From the NCBI GenBank assembly GCA_902800025.1, contig CADCDA010000005.1:41120-105119 (forward strand): a stretch of 64,000 nucleotides of DNA, written 5' to 3'. The position numbers and the translations under genes are program-made. The notes under the pieces are model-generated. The model saw nothing but the letters and a program-made list of their open reading frames with translations, searched no databases and had not been told where the DNA came from. Below are positions 50,254 through 62,541 of the stretch, in pieces (the stretch's first letter is position 1; each line of letters begins with the position of its first letter). The DNA comes from an uncultured Erysipelotrichaceae bacterium (GTDB lineage: Bacteria; Bacillota_I; Bacilli_A; RFN20; CAG-826).

Positions 50254-50742
50254 ATGAATAAGGATGTCTTAAGCGCAAAACAAGAGATCGTTAAAGAGAT
50301 TGTTACTAAAGCGCAAGCAAGTTCTGGTATTGTCATCGCTGAATATCGTGGCCTTACCGTCGCTCAAACACAAGAATTAAGACGTGCTTTAGCAGCTGAA
50401 AAAGCTACTATGAACGTTTATAAGAATTCCTTAGTTGAAAGAGCGAGTGATGAACTCGGCTATAGTGATTTAAAACAATTACTCGAAGGTCCTAACGCTG
50501 TCTTCTTCTCTGAAGAAATCGGTGGTGGTGCCAAAGTTCTCGCCAAATATGCGAAAAGATATGGTGACTCTTTGAAAATTAAAGGTGGCGTCTTTGAAGG
50601 CAAATACGCTGACAAAGCCGGTGTCTTAGAAGTTGCAAAACTTCCAAACAAAGAGGGCATGCTTGCCATGTTATTATCGTGCTTACAAGCACCAGTCCGT
50701 CAATTTGCCTGTACAGTTAAGGCTGTTGCGGATGCAAAATAA
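50254..50742 (+). CDS. rplJ: Ribosomal protein L10
   Basis: A 162-residue protein forming the base of the L7/L12 stalk. It begins 'MNKDVLSAKQEIVKEIVTKAQASSGIVIAEYRGLTV' and contains 'KNSLVERA'. The start ATG 50254 has AAAGGAGG upstream; an earlier in-frame TTG at 50209 falls inside the leader and is rejected. It is expected to act as repressor at the leader. Confidence 0.96.
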   Translation: MNKDVLSAKQEIVKEIVTKAQASSGIVIAEYRGLTVAQTQELRRALAAEKATMNVYKNSLVERASDELGYSDLKQLLEGPNAVFFSEEIGGGAKVLAKYAKRYGDSLKIKGGVFEGKYADKAGVLEVAKLPNKEGMLAMLLSCLQAPVRQFACTVKAVADAK

Positions 50743-50766
50743 TGCCAATTTAGGAGGAAATGAAAA

Positions 50767-51141
50767 ATGGCTAAATTAACAAAAGAAGAAATCGTTGCTA
50801 GCTTAAAAGAAATGACTGTTCTCGAACTCAATGAATTAGTCAAAGCAATTGAAGAAGAATTTGGTGTCACAGCCGCTGCCCCAGTCGCAGTCGCTGCTGC
50901 TCCAGCTGAAGAAGAAGAAGCAAAAGGACCAAGCGAAGTCAGCTTATTTATCAAATCTTGCGGTGCTTCCAAAGTCCAAGTTATTAAAGCAGTTCAAGCA
51001 ATTACCGGTTTAGGATTAATGGATGCAAAGAAATTAGTCGACGCCGCTCCAGTTGCTGTTAAAGAACACATCTCCCCAGTCGAAGCTGAAGAGCACAAGA
51101 AAGCTCTCGAAGCCGCTGGTGCTGAATGCGAAATTAAATAA
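50767..51141 (+). CDS. rplL: Ribosomal protein L7/L12
   Basis: A 124-residue stalk protein. The helical dimerisation domain (about residues 1-33), Ala-rich hinge (about 37-55, '[16 protein letters not shown]') and C-terminal domain with '[27 protein letters not shown]' are all present. AGGAGGAAAT precedes the ATG. Two L12 dimers or more bind L10. Confidence 0.97.
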   Translation: MAKLTKEEIVASLKEMTVLELNELVKAIEEEFGVTAAAPVAVAAAPAEEEEAKGPSEVSLFIKSCGASKVQVIKAVQAITGLGLMDAKKLVDAAPVAVKEHISPVEAEEHKKALEAAGAECEIK

Positions 51142-51174
51142 TTTTGCTTCCAGTTTATTTACTCTGAGGTATTA

Positions 51175-51771
51175 ATGGGTCATTACTTTGACGAAAATCC
51201 AGAGATTAGTTCGCATGTTCGCGAGATTAGTTTCACGCTTTTTGGGAAGGAGTATGCCTATTATACTGATAATGGAGTATTTTCTAAGTCTCGGATTGAT
51301 GAGGGGTCGTATATCTTTTTGAAGGTATTACTGCCCCTTCAATTAACCGGGAGAATTCTTGATTTAGGTTGTGGCTATGGTCCGATTGGACTAACCATCG
51401 CTCAAGAATCAAAAGAGGCAAGAGTTGATCTTGCCGATATTAATTCGCGCGCACTCGCTCTAGCGTCAAGGAGCGGGGAACGACTGAATTTAAATAATCG
51501 AGTCACCTTCCTTCATAGTGACATCTTCGAAAAGATTGAAGGACCATATGATTCAATTGTTGTGAATCCACCTATTCGAGCTGGTAAAGTTGTTACCTAC
51601 TCAATGTATAGCGGGAGTAAGCAATACTTAATTGATGGCGGTTCGCTATATGTGGTAATCCGAAAGAAGCAAGGGGCCGAAAGCGCTTTCAAATATCTCG
51701 AAACAGTATTTGAAAACGTTATCGTGCTTCATAAAGAAAAAGGCTATTGGATTATAAAAGCCACAAAGTGA
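51175..51771 (+). CDS. Class I SAM-dependent rRNA methyltransferase (RsmC/YbxB-like)
   Basis: A 198-residue methyltransferase located between rplL and rpoB, as YbxB is in Bacillus. The SAM site is 'ILDLGCGYGPIGLTIA' (about residues 60-75) and 'VVNPPIRAGK' (about 125-134) is the N6/N2-type catalytic NPP motif. The N-terminal 'HYFDENPEISSHVREISF' is typical of this group. It probably modifies 16S rRNA (RsmC-like m2G), but this is by family. A GAGG site stands before the ATG. Confidence 0.9.
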   Translation: MGHYFDENPEISSHVREISFTLFGKEYAYYTDNGVFSKSRIDEGSYIFLKVLLPLQLTGRILDLGCGYGPIGLTIAQESKEARVDLADINSRALALASRSGERLNLNNRVTFLHSDIFEKIEGPYDSIVVNPPIRAGKVVTYSMYSGSKQYLIDGGSLYVVIRKKQGAESAFKYLETVFENVIVLHKEKGYWIIKATK

Positions 51772-51807
51772 ACGAAGAAAATTTTTATAGAAAAAGGAGC
51801 CATTAGA

Positions 51808-54800
51808 ATGTCTAGAAATATTACTGACCTTAGACAAATTAACAATCACCGTTATGATTACTCTAAAATTTCTGGTGATCTCCCTCTTCCAAATTTAGTG
51901 GAAATTCAAACCAAGAGTTACGCTGAATTCTTAGAAAAGGGTCTTGATGAAGTATTTAGAGAATCATTCCCAATTGAAAACTATGTCGGTACATTAACTA
52001 TCGAATACATTTCAATTAGACTTGGTGAACCAAAACATTCTTTCTTAGAATGCAAAGAAAAAGATTTAACTTATAACGTACCAATGTATATCACAGTACG
52101 TTTAATTCATAAAGAAACAGGCGAAATCCAAGAGAGTGAAGTCTTCATGGGTGATTTACCACTTATGACAAGTAGTGGTACATTCATCGTCAACGGTGCG
52201 GAAAGAGTTATCGTCAGCCAACTCGTCAGATCTCCAGGCGCTTATTTATCCAAGGAATTCAAAGCTGGTAAATATTTATATGAAGCCGACTTAATTCCAG
52301 GTAGAGGTACTTGGTTACAATTTGAAAGTGATGCAAAAGACTTATTATCTGTCCGTATTGATAGACAAAGAAAGATTCATGCGACAACCCTCTTGAGAGC
52401 GTTGGGACTTGAAACTAGTGAAGACATTGAAAAACTCTTTGGTGATAACTTCGCTTTAAGAAACACTCTTGATAAAGAAGAAAGCAAGATTAAGACTAGC
52501 AAGGCTGCTCTTGTTGATATCTTTAGAAAGATGAAACCAGGTGAACCAGTTACTGAAGAAGGTACAACCAACTTTTTAGTTCAAAGATTCTTCGATGAGA
52601 AGAGATATGACTTAGGTAGAGCTGGTAGATACAAATTTATTAAGAAACTTGGCATCTATAACCGTTTACCAGGTAGAATCCTCGCTGAAAACTTAGTTTC
52701 TGCAGAAGGTGAAATCAGATTCAAGAAAGGTTATCAATTAACCGCTGAAGATGTTGAAGCCTTAAGAAATGAAGAATTCTTCGAACAAGGTGCTCACCTT
52801 AAGAATGTCAAAATTAACGAAAAACTCGACACCAATGGTAGAGTCAATATCGTTAAGGTTTATAACAACGAAAAAGATAAGAAAGTATCTATTATCATCG
52901 GTACTGACTTAAAGAATACTTCTACTTATGTCAATATTTGCGATATCATCGCTGTTTTCTCATACTTCCTCAATGTTATGGATGGATTTGGTGATACAGA
53001 CGATATCGACCACTTAGGCAATAGAAGAATTAGATGCGTTGGTGAACTCATTCAAAACCAATTCCGTGTTGGTTTAGCTAAGATGCTCAAGACTGTCCAA
53101 CAAAAGATGTCGATTTCTGATTTAGGCAATGTCAAACCAAAAGCCTTAATCAATCCACGTCCTTTAGTGGCTTCTATTAGAGAATTCTTTGCAAGTTCAC
53201 AATTATCTCAATTCATGGATCAAACTAATCCTCTTGCTGAATTAACAAATAAGAGAAGATTATCCGCATTAGGTCCTGGTGGTTTAACTAGAGACCGTGC
53301 GAGTACTGAAGTTCGTGACGTTCACGTTTCTCACTATGGACGTATTTGTCCAATTGAAACACCTGAAGGTCAAAACATCGGTCTTATCAATAACCTCGCT
53401 TCATACGCGAAAGTTAATAAATATGGATTTATAGAAACCCCATATCGTCCAGTCGATAAGAAAACCTGCCGTGTTTTAAGCAAGGCAGAAGATAGTGTTT
53501 ATCTCACCGCTGATGAAGAATGGGATTATGTCATCGCTGAAGCGAACATCAACTTAGGTGAAAAAGGTGAAATCCTTGACGAAGTTGTTGTCGCAAGACA
53601 CCATGGCGAAAATATCCTTGCTAAAAAAGAAGAAGTCGACTTTGTCGACGTGAGCCCAAAACAAGTTGTTTCGATTGCGGCTGGTAGCATTCCATTCCTT
53701 GAAAACGATGATACCATGCGTGCTCTTATGGGTTCGAACATGCAACGTCAAGCTTTACCACTTTTGAAGCCACACGCTCCACTCGTTGGTACTGGTCTTG
53801 AACATCAAATTGCTCGTGACTCTGGACTTGCTGTTGTCGCTGCTAATGATGGTGTTGTCACTTACACTGACTGCAGAACAATTGAAGTTTTAGAAAAAGG
53901 TAAGAGTGAGCCTGTCACATATCACTTACAAAAATTTGAAAGAAGTAACCAAGGTACTTGTATTAACCAAGTGAGTATCGTCAAAGTTGGTGACAAAGTC
54001 AAAAAAGGACAAATCATCGCTGACGGTCCAGCTATGCAAAATGGTGATCTCGCCCTTGGTCAAAACGTCACAATCGCATTCATGACTTGGAATGGTTATA
54101 ACTATGAAGACGCCGTTATCATGTCTGAAAGATTAGTGAAAGACGATGTTTATACATCAATTCATATTGAAAAATATGATTGTGAATGCCGTAGCATTCC
54201 AAAATTAGGTGATGAAGAAATCACCGCTGATGTACCAAATGTTTCTAACGAGAGCAAAGCTCACTTAGATAAACGCGGTATTGTCGTCGTTGGTACTGAA
54301 GTTAAAGAAGGCGATATCTTAGTTGGTAAAGTGACCCCAAGAGGTCAAACCGAACCTACACCAGAAGAAAAACTCTTAATGGCGATCTTCGGAGAAAAGA
54401 CCAATGAAGGTAAAGATGCTTCCTTACGTGTCCCACATGGTGGAGCAGGTATTGTTCTCGATGTGAAGATTCGTAAGAGAGAAGAAAAAGCCAAAGACAA
54501 CATTCTCCCACCAGGAGTTAATGAAATTGTTACCGTTTATATCGTTCAAAAGAGAAAGATCAGTGAAGGTGACAAGATGTCTGGTCGTCACGGTAATAAG
54601 GGTGTTATTTCCCGTATCTTACCAGAATGCGATATGCCATTCTTACCAGATGGCACTCCAGTTGACATCATGTTAAACCCATTAGGTGTTCCATCTCGTA
54701 TGAACATCGGTCAAATTCTTGAAGTCCATTTAGGTATGGCTTTAAGTAAACTTGGTTATAAGATTGCTACCCCAGTTTTTGATGGCATTACTAACGAAGA

Positions 54801-55410
54801 AATCTTCGAATTAATGGATAAAGCTGGTATGGCTAAAGATGGTAAGACCGTCTTATATGATGGCCGTACAGGCGAACCATTTGATGAAAGAATCAATGTT
54901 GGTGTCATGTATATGATTAAACTCGTCCACATGGTCGATGATAAATTACACGCCCGTGCGACAGGACCATATAGCTTAGTTACACAACAACCATTAGGTG
55001 GTAAAGCACAAAACGGTGGTCAAAGATTTGGTGAAATGGAAGTTTGGGCTCTTGAAGCTTATGGTGCAGCCCACATCTTACAAGAAATCATCACTGTTAA
55101 ATCTGATGACCGTGTCGGTAGAAGAAAGACCTACGAAGCAATTATTAAGAATCAACCACTTCCAAAAGCTGGTATACCAGAAGCCTTCAAGGTCTTAGTA
55201 AAAGAATTACAATCCTTATCAATGAACGTTCAACTTCTTGATGATGAAGGTAATAGTATTGATATGGACGCTTTAGCGAAAGAAGCTGACAAAGAAGAGA
55301 GAAAGATTAACACTGCTCTCCGTAACCTTGTTGGTGAAGAAAGTGGAAACGTCCAAACTGGAGTTGACGAAGATGTGAGTTTCACACCGCTCGTTGATTC
55401 TAGAGAATAG
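51808..55410 (+). CDS. rpoB: RNA polymerase beta subunit
   Basis: A 1200-residue catalytic subunit. The rifampicin-binding cluster region reads '[36 protein letters not shown]' (about residues 470-505), and the conserved C-terminal '[36 protein letters not shown]' is present. The Ser-Gln-Leu-Ser-Gln-Phe-Met-Asp core has the sensitive-type residues. The length is typical of compact Bacillota RpoB. AAAGGAG stands before the ATG; rpoC follows after 18 bases. Confidence 0.98.
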   Translation: MSRNITDLRQINNHRYDYSKISGDLPLPNLVEIQTKSYAEFLEKGLDEVFRESFPIENYVGTLTIEYISIRLGEPKHSFLECKEKDLTYNVPMYITVRLIHKETGEIQESEVFMGDLPLMTSSGTFIVNGAERVIVSQLVRSPGAYLSKEFKAGKYLYEADLIPGRGTWLQFESDAKDLLSVRIDRQRKIHATTLLRALGLETSEDIEKLFGDNFALRNTLDKEESKIKTSKAALVDIFRKMKPGEPVTEEGTTNFLVQRFFDEKRYDLGRAGRYKFIKKLGIYNRLPGRILAENLVSAEGEIRFKKGYQLTAEDVEALRNEEFFEQGAHLKNVKINEKLDTNGRVNIVKVYNNEKDKKVSIIIGTDLKNTSTYVNICDIIAVFSYFLNVMDGFGDTDDIDHLGNRRIRCVGELIQNQFRVGLAKMLKTVQQKMSISDLGNVKPKALINPRPLVASIREFFASSQLSQFMDQTNPLAELTNKRRLSALGPGGLTRDRASTEVRDVHVSHYGRICPIETPEGQNIGLINNLASYAKVNKYGFIETPYRPVDKKTCRVLSKAEDSVYLTADEEWDYVIAEANINLGEKGEILDEVVVARHHGENILAKKEEVDFVDVSPKQVVSIAAGSIPFLENDDTMRALMGSNMQRQALPLLKPHAPLVGTGLEHQIARDSGLAVVAANDGVVTYTDCRTIEVLEKGKSEPVTYHLQKFERSNQGTCINQVSIVKVGDKVKKGQIIADGPAMQNGDLALGQNVTIAFMTWNGYNYEDAVIMSERLVKDDVYTSIHIEKYDCECRSIPKLGDEEITADVPNVSNESKAHLDKRGIVVVGTEVKEGDILVGKVTPRGQTEPTPEEKLLMAIFGEKTNEGKDASLRVPHGGAGIVLDVKIRKREEKAKDNILPPGVNEIVTVYIVQKRKISEGDKMSGRHGNKGVISRILPECDMPFLPDGTPVDIMLNPLGVPSRMNIGQILEVHLGMALSKLGYKIATPVFDGITNEEIFELMDKAGMAKDGKTVLYDGRTGEPFDERINVGVMYMIKLVHMVDDKLHARATGPYSLVTQQPLGGKAQNGGQRFGEMEVWALEAYGAAHILQEIITVKSDDRVGRRKTYEAIIKNQPLPKAGIPEAFKVLVKELQSLSMNVQLLDDEGNSIDMDALAKEADKEERKINTALRNLVGEESGNVQTGVDEDVSFTPLVDSRE

Positions 55411-55428
55411 TGAAAGGAGGAAATTACC

Positions 55429-58400
55429 ATGTTTGATGTAAAGAAATTATCTGCTATTAAAGTGGGACTTGCCTCCCCAGACACTATTAGAAAATGGTCC
55501 CATGGTGAAGTTTTAAAACCAGAAACCATTAACTATCGTAGCCAAAAGCCAGAAATGCAAGGCTTATACTGCGAAAAAATCTTTGGTCCTAGTAAGGACT
55601 ACGAATGTCATTGTGGAAGATATAAGAAAATTAGATATTCCGGTGTCGTTTGTGAAAAATGTGGTGTTGAAGTCATCTCCAAAGAAGTTCGTAGAGAAAG
55701 AATGGGTCATATTGAACTCGCTTCTCCATGTACACATATTTGGTATTTAAAAGGTATTCCAAGTAGAATTGGCTTACTCTTAGATGTCTCTCCAAAACAC
55801 CTCGAAGAAGTTGCGTATTACGCTGCTCACATCTGCTTAAATCCAGGCAGAAGTGAAATTCTCACCAAGAGTGAATTTATCAATGAGAAAAATGGTCGTG
55901 ATGCCTTTATCCCAGTGATTAGAGAAATTCAAAAACACGGTGAAGAATGGGGTTTAATTCCAGGAAGTGATGATTACTTACGTTCTGAAGAACTCATCGG
56001 TAGACTTGAAAACCGCAGCGAAGTTTTTGACTTTGAAACCAATTACAACTTCATTAGAAAATATACTGGAGCAGAATTCTCCGAAGGCGCTCTTGCTATC
56101 AAGAGATTACTCGCTGATGTTGATTTAGATGCAGAAGCTGAAGATATCAACAGAAAAATGAAGGGAACATCTGCTTTAAACAGAACTAAATTAACCAAGA
56201 GACTTGAAGTTATTGAAGCTTTCCGTCATAGCGACAATAAGCCAGAGTGGATGGTTTTGGATGTCATTCCAGTCATTCCACCAGATTTAAGACCAATGCT
56301 TCAACTCGATGGTGGTAGATTTGCGACCTCTGACTTAAATGATTTATATCGTAGAGTTATTTCTCGTAACAACCGTTTAAAGAAATTAATCGATATGAAT
56401 TCTCCTGCTGTTCTTCTCTTTAACGAAAAACGTATGCTTCAAGAAGCCGTTGACGCTTTAATTGATAACGGTAGAAGAAATAAGCCAGTTACTGGCCCAG
56501 GTGGTAGACCTCTTAAATCCCTCAGTAGTGGACTTAAAGGTAAACAAGGTAGATTTAGACAAAACTTACTTGGTAAACGTGTCGACTATTCTGGTCGTTC
56601 CGTTATCGCAGTTGGTCCATTCTTAAAGATGTATCAATGTGGTTTACCAAGAGAAATGGCTGTCCAATTATTAAGACCATTTATCGCCTGTGAACTCTTA
56701 AAGAGAGGTATCGCAAACGCTCATAAGCAAGCGGATAAGATTATCGATAGATATGATCCAGCCGTCTTAGATATCGTTGAAGAAATCATCGGTAAACACC
56801 CAGTGTTACTTAACCGTGCTCCAACCTTACATAGACTTGGTATTCAAGCGTTCCAACCATGCTTAGTTGATGGAAGAGCCATTCGTTTACACCCACTCGT
56901 TTGTACCGGATTTAACGCCGACTTCGATGGTGACCAAATGGCGGTTCACGTTCCACTAAGTAAAGCTGCTCAAGAAGAAGCTCTTGATTTAATGCTTGCA
57001 AGTAATAACATCTTAGGTCCAAAAGATGGCAAACCAATCGTTACTCCATCTCAAGACATGGTCTTAGGTAACTATTACTTAACCTTAGAAAACACTAAAG
57101 AAGACTTCTTAAGAAAAGCTAACGAAGTTAGAGAACGTAGTCCTCAATACGCTGAAAGACTTGAATTATACGCCGCTAGCGAAGGTAAAGTCTTCAGAAG
57201 TGTTGATGATGTCTTACTCGCATATCAAACCAAACAAATCCACTTACATAACCGTATCGCCATTATCGGACGTGCGCTTATGAAGAAGGGATTCACCGAA
57301 GAAATGAATAGAAGTTACTTAATTACCTCTGTTGGTAAAGTTATCTTTAACCAAATCTTCCCAAGTGATTTCCCATATTTAAACGCTGTTAATAGCGCTA
57401 ACATCGCTAATGACTTACCAGAGTACTTTGTACCAATGGGAACAGATGTCAGGTCTTATATCGCATCTCAACCAGTCCGTACTCCAATTAAGAAAGGCGA
57501 TTTAGGAAAAATTATTAACGAAATCTTCCAACGTTATGATCGCAAAGGAAATCCAAAGACCAGTGCGGTTCTTGATAAGATGAAAGATCAAGGTTTCCAA
57601 TACGCAACAGTTGCTGGATTTACAATTTCTATCGACGATATTCATATCGTTGAAGGTAAACAAAAGATCTTAGATGAAGGTGACAAGAAAGTCGCTGAAA
57701 TCGAAGAAATGTACGAACTTGGTATGTTAACTGATGAAGAAAGACACAACAGTGTTGTTGAAGTCTGGAATGACGTCACCGCACTTGTCCGTAGCAAGTT
57801 AACTGAACAAGTCCAAAAAGACCCACGTAACCCAATCTTCATGATGAGTGATAGTGGTGCTCGTGGTAACATTTCCAATATTACCCAATTAGCAGGTATG
57901 AGAGGTCTTATGGGTAACACCTCTGGTGGAACCATCGAACTCCCTGTTAAACGTTGCTTCCGTGAAGGTATGACCGTTTCTGAATTCTTTATTGCGACCC
58001 ACGGTGCTCGTAAAGGTGGTACCGATACCGCTTTGAAGACTGCAGACTCTGGTTACTTAACAAGAAGACTTGTCGACGTTTCTCAAGACGTTATTGTTAG
58101 AGAAGTCGATTGTGGAACAGACCACGGCTTCGTTGTTAAAGAAATTAGAGATACCTCTAGAAACGCAATCGTTGTCAAATTATTCGACCGTTTAGTCGGT
58201 AGATACGCCCTCAACGATGTCATTAATCCAAATACTGGTGAAGTCATCGTTAAAGGTAACACCATGATCAATGAAGAAAGTGCAAAAGCGATCATTGACG
58301 CTGGTATTACTGAAGTTGAAATCAGAAGCTTATTTGGTTGTGAAACCAAAGATGGTGTCTGTGTCCACTGCTATGGACGTAACCTTGCTACTGGACGTGA

Positions 58401-59343
58401 AGTCCAAGTCGGCGAAGCCGTTGGTATTATGGCGGCTCAATCTATTGGTGAGCCAGGTACTCAATTAACAATGAGAACCTTCCATACCGGTGGTGTTGCT
58501 GGTAGCGATATTACACAAGGTTTACCTCGTGTCCAAGAATTATTTGAAGCGAGAAATCCTAAAGGTGAAGCCCTCATTTCTGAAATTCCTGGTGAAATTA
58601 CCAAGATTGAAGAAAAGAATGGTTGCTACTTAGTTACTGTCACTAACGAACTCGAAGAAAAGACATACACCACAAGCTTTGGTGCAAAGCTTCGCGTTAA
58701 GAAAGGTGACAAAGTCATTAATGGTGGCAAGATCACCGAAGGTGCAATCGATCCTAAGAAACTTCTTGAAGTTAGCGATGTTAAAGCGGTTGAAAGATAC
58801 ATCGTTAAGGAAGTTCAAAAGGTCTATTCATCTCAATCTATCGGTATTTCTGATAAACACATCGAAGTTATCGTTAGACAAATGTTAAGAAAGGTCTTCG
58901 TTATCGACGCTGGTGATACCGACTTAATCGCTGGTACACGTGTCTCTCTTAACACCTTTACCGCTAAAAATAACGAGGCGATTATTGCTGGTAAACGTCC
59001 AGCGGTCTTCTCACCTCTTATCTTAGGTATTACTAAAGCGGCTCTTGAAACCGACAGCTTCTTATCAGCAGCGTCCTTCCAAGAAACCACAAGAGTGCTT
59101 ACTGATGCGGCTATTAAAGGCAAGACCGATTACTTACACGGCTTAAAAGAAAACGTCATTACTGGTCACTTAATTCCTGCTGGTAGAGGATTACTCTCCG
59201 AAGAAGAAAGTAACGAAATGCTTAAAGACTTCTCTGTTGAAAAGACAATGCACGAAGTCAAAGATCGTTATGTCGAAGACCATGACCGTGTCATTAACGA
59301 AATTCACGAAAAGATTGACCGCAAAACCGAAGAAGCTCGTTAA
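55429..59343 (+). CDS. rpoC: RNA polymerase beta' subunit
   Basis: A 1304-residue catalytic subunit. The N-terminal zinc site '[20 protein letters not shown]' (about residues 60-80), catalytic '[12 protein letters not shown]' (about 492-503) and a second Cys cluster '[13 protein letters not shown]' (near 975) are intact, as is the bridge/trigger region '[25 protein letters not shown]'. AAAGGAGG precedes the ATG. A terminator follows, closing the rplK-rpoC region. Confidence 0.98.
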   Translation: MFDVKKLSAIKVGLASPDTIRKWSHGEVLKPETINYRSQKPEMQGLYCEKIFGPSKDYECHCGRYKKIRYSGVVCEKCGVEVISKEVRRERMGHIELASPCTHIWYLKGIPSRIGLLLDVSPKHLEEVAYYAAHICLNPGRSEILTKSEFINEKNGRDAFIPVIREIQKHGEEWGLIPGSDDYLRSEELIGRLENRSEVFDFETNYNFIRKYTGAEFSEGALAIKRLLADVDLDAEAEDINRKMKGTSALNRTKLTKRLEVIEAFRHSDNKPEWMVLDVIPVIPPDLRPMLQLDGGRFATSDLNDLYRRVISRNNRLKKLIDMNSPAVLLFNEKRMLQEAVDALIDNGRRNKPVTGPGGRPLKSLSSGLKGKQGRFRQNLLGKRVDYSGRSVIAVGPFLKMYQCGLPREMAVQLLRPFIACELLKRGIANAHKQADKIIDRYDPAVLDIVEEIIGKHPVLLNRAPTLHRLGIQAFQPCLVDGRAIRLHPLVCTGFNADFDGDQMAVHVPLSKAAQEEALDLMLASNNILGPKDGKPIVTPSQDMVLGNYYLTLENTKEDFLRKANEVRERSPQYAERLELYAASEGKVFRSVDDVLLAYQTKQIHLHNRIAIIGRALMKKGFTEEMNRSYLITSVGKVIFNQIFPSDFPYLNAVNSANIANDLPEYFVPMGTDVRSYIASQPVRTPIKKGDLGKIINEIFQRYDRKGNPKTSAVLDKMKDQGFQYATVAGFTISIDDIHIVEGKQKILDEGDKKVAEIEEMYELGMLTDEERHNSVVEVWNDVTALVRSKLTEQVQKDPRNPIFMMSDSGARGNISNITQLAGMRGLMGNTSGGTIELPVKRCFREGMTVSEFFIATHGARKGGTDTALKTADSGYLTRRLVDVSQDVIVREVDCGTDHGFVVKEIRDTSRNAIVVKLFDRLVGRYALNDVINPNTGEVIVKGNTMINEESAKAIIDAGITEVEIRSLFGCETKDGVCVHCYGRNLATGREVQVGEAVGIMAAQSIGEPGTQLTMRTFHTGGVAGSDITQGLPRVQELFEARNPKGEALISEIPGEITKIEEKNGCYLVTVTNELEEKTYTTSFGAKLRVKKGDKVINGGKITEGAIDPKKLLEVSDVKAVERYIVKEVQKVYSSQSIGISDKHIEVIVRQMLRKVFVIDAGDTDLIAGTRVSLNTFTAKNNEAIIAGKRPAVFSPLILGITKAALETDSFLSAASFQETTRVLTDAAIKGKTDYLHGLKENVITGHLIPAGRGLLSEEESNEMLKDFSVEKTMHEVKDRYVEDHDRVINEIHEKIDRKTEEAR

Positions 59344-59360
59344 TCAAGCAAATTGAAATT

Positions 59361-59392
59361 GCTCACACTTATTAAAAGTGTGGGCTTTCTTA
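59361..59392 (+). terminator. Terminator after rpoC
   Basis: A ten-base-pair stem (59361-59370 with 59376-59385, one G-U pair), a five-base loop, then TTTCTT. Confidence 0.85.
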
Positions 59393-59395
59393 TTA

Positions 59396-59424
59396 TTGAT
59401 TATTTCGTGTCAGTAATGTAAAAC
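59396..59424 (+). promoter_or_regulatory. Putative promoter of the metalloprotease gene
   Basis: TTGATT (59396-59401), a 17-base spacer and TAAAAC (59419-59424), with a start near 59431. AGGAG lies close before the ATG at 59444. Confidence 0.4.
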
Positions 59425-59443
59425 ATAATTAGGAGAAAACAGC

Positions 59444-61741
59444 ATGTCTATCATTAGAACTTGGTTTATTTTGCCTATTATGCTTTTGCCAATAATAGGT
59501 TTAAACCACCAAAAAGAAAAACACGAAAATATTTATTTAAACGAAAGCTTTTATAGCGAAGTTGTTGACTCGTCATCTGCGACTAACAATTCAAAAAAAG
59601 ATCAATTATTTGATGATTTGCCATACACTATTAATTCAACAAAAAAGGATATTAAGGACAGTTTGTTATCGAACGATGATTTTTATATTGATGGGATAGT
59701 TATATATAATGGTATAGAAGTATATATAAATGATTTGTACGATTTTTCTAAAATAAATAAATTCGATATTGCCGAATGGCTTACAAATATAAATGTATTT
59801 AATAATGATGATCTGGTAGAATCTTTTTATTTCATTGCATATAATCGATATTTTGATAATATAGAATGTTTAAACGAGTATAAAGAAAGATATTTTGAAC
59901 TTTTAAATAATTCAGAAAGAAGTGACAATAGTTTTGCTGATCCTTTTGAGCCAAGGATGTTTAATCCACTCATTATAGAAAGTTCACATTTTATTGTTGA
60001 ATATGAAAGCAATGTTTTGTATGGAAATGTTTATCCTATGGTTGGTGTCTTTGAAAACTTATATAATACTTATGTTACAAGCAATGGGTTTAATTCACCA
60101 ATCCCGGAATCTGGTTATTCAAAATTGAGAATACAATTGGAATCAGTCGATGGAAACGGTATTGCTGGAATCACATATGGGTATAGCTATTCTACAAGCA
60201 AGTGTAGATGCAAAATTGTGATTTATAATTACAATAATAATTCCGGTTTTTCATTAAAAAAACAACAAGTTGCGGCTCATGAGTATTTTCACGCAATTCA
60301 ATTTGCATATAATTCGTCATCAGCGTGGTTCCAAGAAGCGTTTGCTGATTGGTCAAAATTATATATGTATGGTTATAATGATTATAATTATAGGGCAAAT
60401 AACTTTATTAATTCGGAATATCCTTTATATTATGATGATACTAAATATGGGGCGATGATATATCCGCTAACTTTATATAAAGATTATGGTGGAATAGGAA
60501 TAATAAAAGATTTCTATGAAGAGTATGAAACCTATGGATACATAAACAATGGAAACGCTTATTTAACTGCTATTGTTAATGATATTCTATCAGAAAATAA
60601 TTATGATGATGTATTTTCTGTAACTTTTAGAAATATGACCGGGTATCTTTTTAACCCTTATTATTTTTATCAGAGTATCAGTAATGATTCGTATTATTGG
60701 AACAATACCTGCGAAAATGTTATAAACTTAAATAATGTCTCTTCTTATTCTGGGAGCACAACCATAAACAATTTTTGCAGAAAATACTATACTATTTCAG
60801 TTCCAAATAATTTTATTGGAAACATCAGAATTGATGCAACATATCAAAGCACAGCTTTTATGGTTTTGTATGAATCAAGAACTGTTAATGGCATTAATCA
60901 ATGTACGCTTATCGATCCTGTTTCTTCAGGAACAACGCAATCATATACTTTTAGAAGCGGATGTAACGAAATTGGATTTGCATTCTTCCACCCAATTCCT
61001 TCTACGAACCCAGATAATATATCATTTACTGTACGAAGAGAAGCGGATTTAAATTTATCCAATAATGAAAGATATTATGAAAAGCAATTTACTTTTACCT
61101 CTGCTAATGATGTGTTTGAAACTCATTTCTCACGAGCTATAGGTGGAGATGTTATTTTTCAAACCACGGGAACAGTTGATACCTATTTAACAATAAAAAA
61201 CGAGTTAGGAGTAACATTGGCTACAAATGATGATAGCGGGTATAGTGCAAACGCTTTTATAAAACTTAATTTAACTGCAAATACAACTTATCGAATATAT
61301 TTGAGTTGTCTTAATTTCAGCGATATTGAAACGACGAAGCTAATTATTGTTCCATCAAATTCGTATAGTACTAATCTTGGCAGTAGTGTTACAAGCTATT
61401 CCACAATTTACAATATTAGTAGTTCTGGTGGTAATACAATTCCTATTGTGCATTCTCAGTATCAAGTAAGAATGATAACGTTTACTCCAACTGCCAATCA
61501 TACTTACAACATTTTCACTACTGGTGATGAGGATACATACTTGTATGTATTAAATCCTAGCGATAATAGTTTAATTATTGAAGGCTATTCTTTTGCCGAT
61601 GAACAAGGTGTTGATGGGGATGGCAACGCAGGCTTATATAGATATATGACGACAGGTACAACATATTTGATAATTGTGTCACTATATTCTATAAATGAGT
61701 CATCAGGGTCCTTTGCTTTACATATAAATGTTTTATATTGA
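59444..61741 (+). CDS. Secreted zinc metalloprotease with C-terminal PPC-like domains
   Basis: A 765-residue exported protein. After a signal-like N-terminus (about residues 1-22) and a charged, Asn/Asp-rich pro-region, the protease domain has HEYFHAIQ (H279, E280, H283) and E298 in 'WFQEAFADW', the H-E-x-x-H plus downstream Glu pattern of gluzincin metallopeptidases. Two beta domains near residues 545-630 and 670-765 resemble pre-peptidase C-terminal (PPC) domains ('DTYLTIKNELGVTLATNDDSG', 'DEDTYLYVLNPSDNSL'). No membrane anchor is seen. Codons are richer in AAT, ATA and TTA than in the adjacent rpoC, suggesting different ancestry or weaker expression. Target unknown. Confidence 0.8.
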   Translation: MSIIRTWFILPIMLLPIIGLNHQKEKHENIYLNESFYSEVVDSSSATNNSKKDQLFDDLPYTINSTKKDIKDSLLSNDDFYIDGIVIYNGIEVYINDLYDFSKINKFDIAEWLTNINVFNNDDLVESFYFIAYNRYFDNIECLNEYKERYFELLNNSERSDNSFADPFEPRMFNPLIIESSHFIVEYESNVLYGNVYPMVGVFENLYNTYVTSNGFNSPIPESGYSKLRIQLESVDGNGIAGITYGYSYSTSKCRCKIVIYNYNNNSGFSLKKQQVAAHEYFHAIQFAYNSSSAWFQEAFADWSKLYMYGYNDYNYRANNFINSEYPLYYDDTKYGAMIYPLTLYKDYGGIGIIKDFYEEYETYGYINNGNAYLTAIVNDILSENNYDDVFSVTFRNMTGYLFNPYYFYQSISNDSYYWNNTCENVINLNNVSSYSGSTTINNFCRKYYTISVPNNFIGNIRIDATYQSTAFMVLYESRTVNGINQCTLIDPVSSGTTQSYTFRSGCNEIGFAFFHPIPSTNPDNISFTVRREADLNLSNNERYYEKQFTFTSANDVFETHFSRAIGGDVIFQTTGTVDTYLTIKNELGVTLATNDDSGYSANAFIKLNLTANTTYRIYLSCLNFSDIETTKLIIVPSNSYSTNLGSSVTSYSTIYNISSSGGNTIPIVHSQYQVRMITFTPTANHTYNIFTTGDEDTYLYVLNPSDNSLIIEGYSFADEQGVDGDGNAGLYRYMTTGTTYLIIVSLYSINESSGSFALHINVLY

Positions 61742-61752
61742 GGTGAAACAAA

Positions 61753-62460
61753 ATGAGAAAAATAACAAAGATTATTTCTTTCCTATTAATCTCCCTTTTT
61801 TGCGCAAGCTGTGATGATGTGTTTGATGGCATTATGTTTAATTCTCAATCACCAACATATGGAGTTTATTATTATTTCCCTTCTTATGCATTAATCAAAG
61901 GATCAATCAATTTATCTGATAATAATTATTCAATTGATAAAGAATCTGTGACTATCAATTCTGTTAGCAATTATTCTGTTGTAAGAAAAACAAATAATTT
62001 TTTAATTGATGGTAATAGTGTATCAATCTCATTTAGTTTATTTGATGAAATAGGAAGATATAAAAAACCAACAAATGAAACGTATTACAAACCTTTGTTT
62101 TTTAGTGGAGATAGCCTTGTAACATTTTTAAAACAGTATGATTATTTTTATCTTTTTTGTGGTGCCATTACTGATAACAATCATAGTGAATATATCAATG
62201 TTAAAACAAAACTATATAATTTATTCCCTTTTAAAGGAGAAACTTTAAAGTTAAATGAACTTCAAGACTTTTATGCTGATGAATGTGAATTGCCGTATTC
62301 ATATTTAAAAATCAATATGTATAACAAAGATGGAAAATGTGATGATATTCCATTCACTGATTTTTATTGGAATAATATGTCATCCATAGAATTTGAAAAT
62401 TCTTTCAATCGTATGGCAGATAATCCTCCAGATCCGTCTATAGAAAGATTAATGGATTAG
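61753..62460 (+). CDS. Lipoprotein of unknown function downstream of the metalloprotease
   Basis: A 235-residue predicted lipoprotein (FCASC, Cys20; the -3 Cys is unusual for a lipobox). No family is recognised; the mature part is Tyr, Asn and Asp rich, with alternating hydrophobic strands. GAGGTG lies before the ATG, 11 bases after the protease gene, so they are co-transcribed. The base composition matches the protease gene, not the ribosomal genes. A terminator follows. Confidence 0.68.
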   Translation: MRKITKIISFLLISLFCASCDDVFDGIMFNSQSPTYGVYYYFPSYALIKGSINLSDNNYSIDKESVTINSVSNYSVVRKTNNFLIDGNSVSISFSLFDEIGRYKKPTNETYYKPLFFSGDSLVTFLKQYDYFYLFCGAITDNNHSEYINVKTKLYNLFPFKGETLKLNELQDFYADECELPYSYLKINMYNKDGKCDDIPFTDFYWNNMSSIEFENSFNRMADNPPDPSIERLMD

Positions 62461-62481
62461 TATTAATCAAATTAAATAATT

Positions 62482-62520
62482 AAGTCTTTATGAAAACTCA
62501 TAGGGACTTTTATTTATTTT
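62482..62520 (+). terminator. Terminator after the protease-lipoprotein pair
   Basis: A 12-base-pair stem (62482-62493 with 62498-62509, two G-U pairs) with an AAAC loop, then TTATTTATTTT. Confidence 0.85.
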
Positions 62521-62529
62521 CTAAAGGGT

Positions 62530-62535
62530 TATGAT
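62530..62535 (+). promoter_or_regulatory. -10 box before the Na/phosphate transporter gene, predicted leaderless start
   Basis: TATGAT ends six bases before the ATG at 62542. The -35 region overlaps the upstream terminator T tract and is weak. No Shine-Dalgarno. Confidence 0.4.
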
Positions 62536-62541
62536 AGTTAT

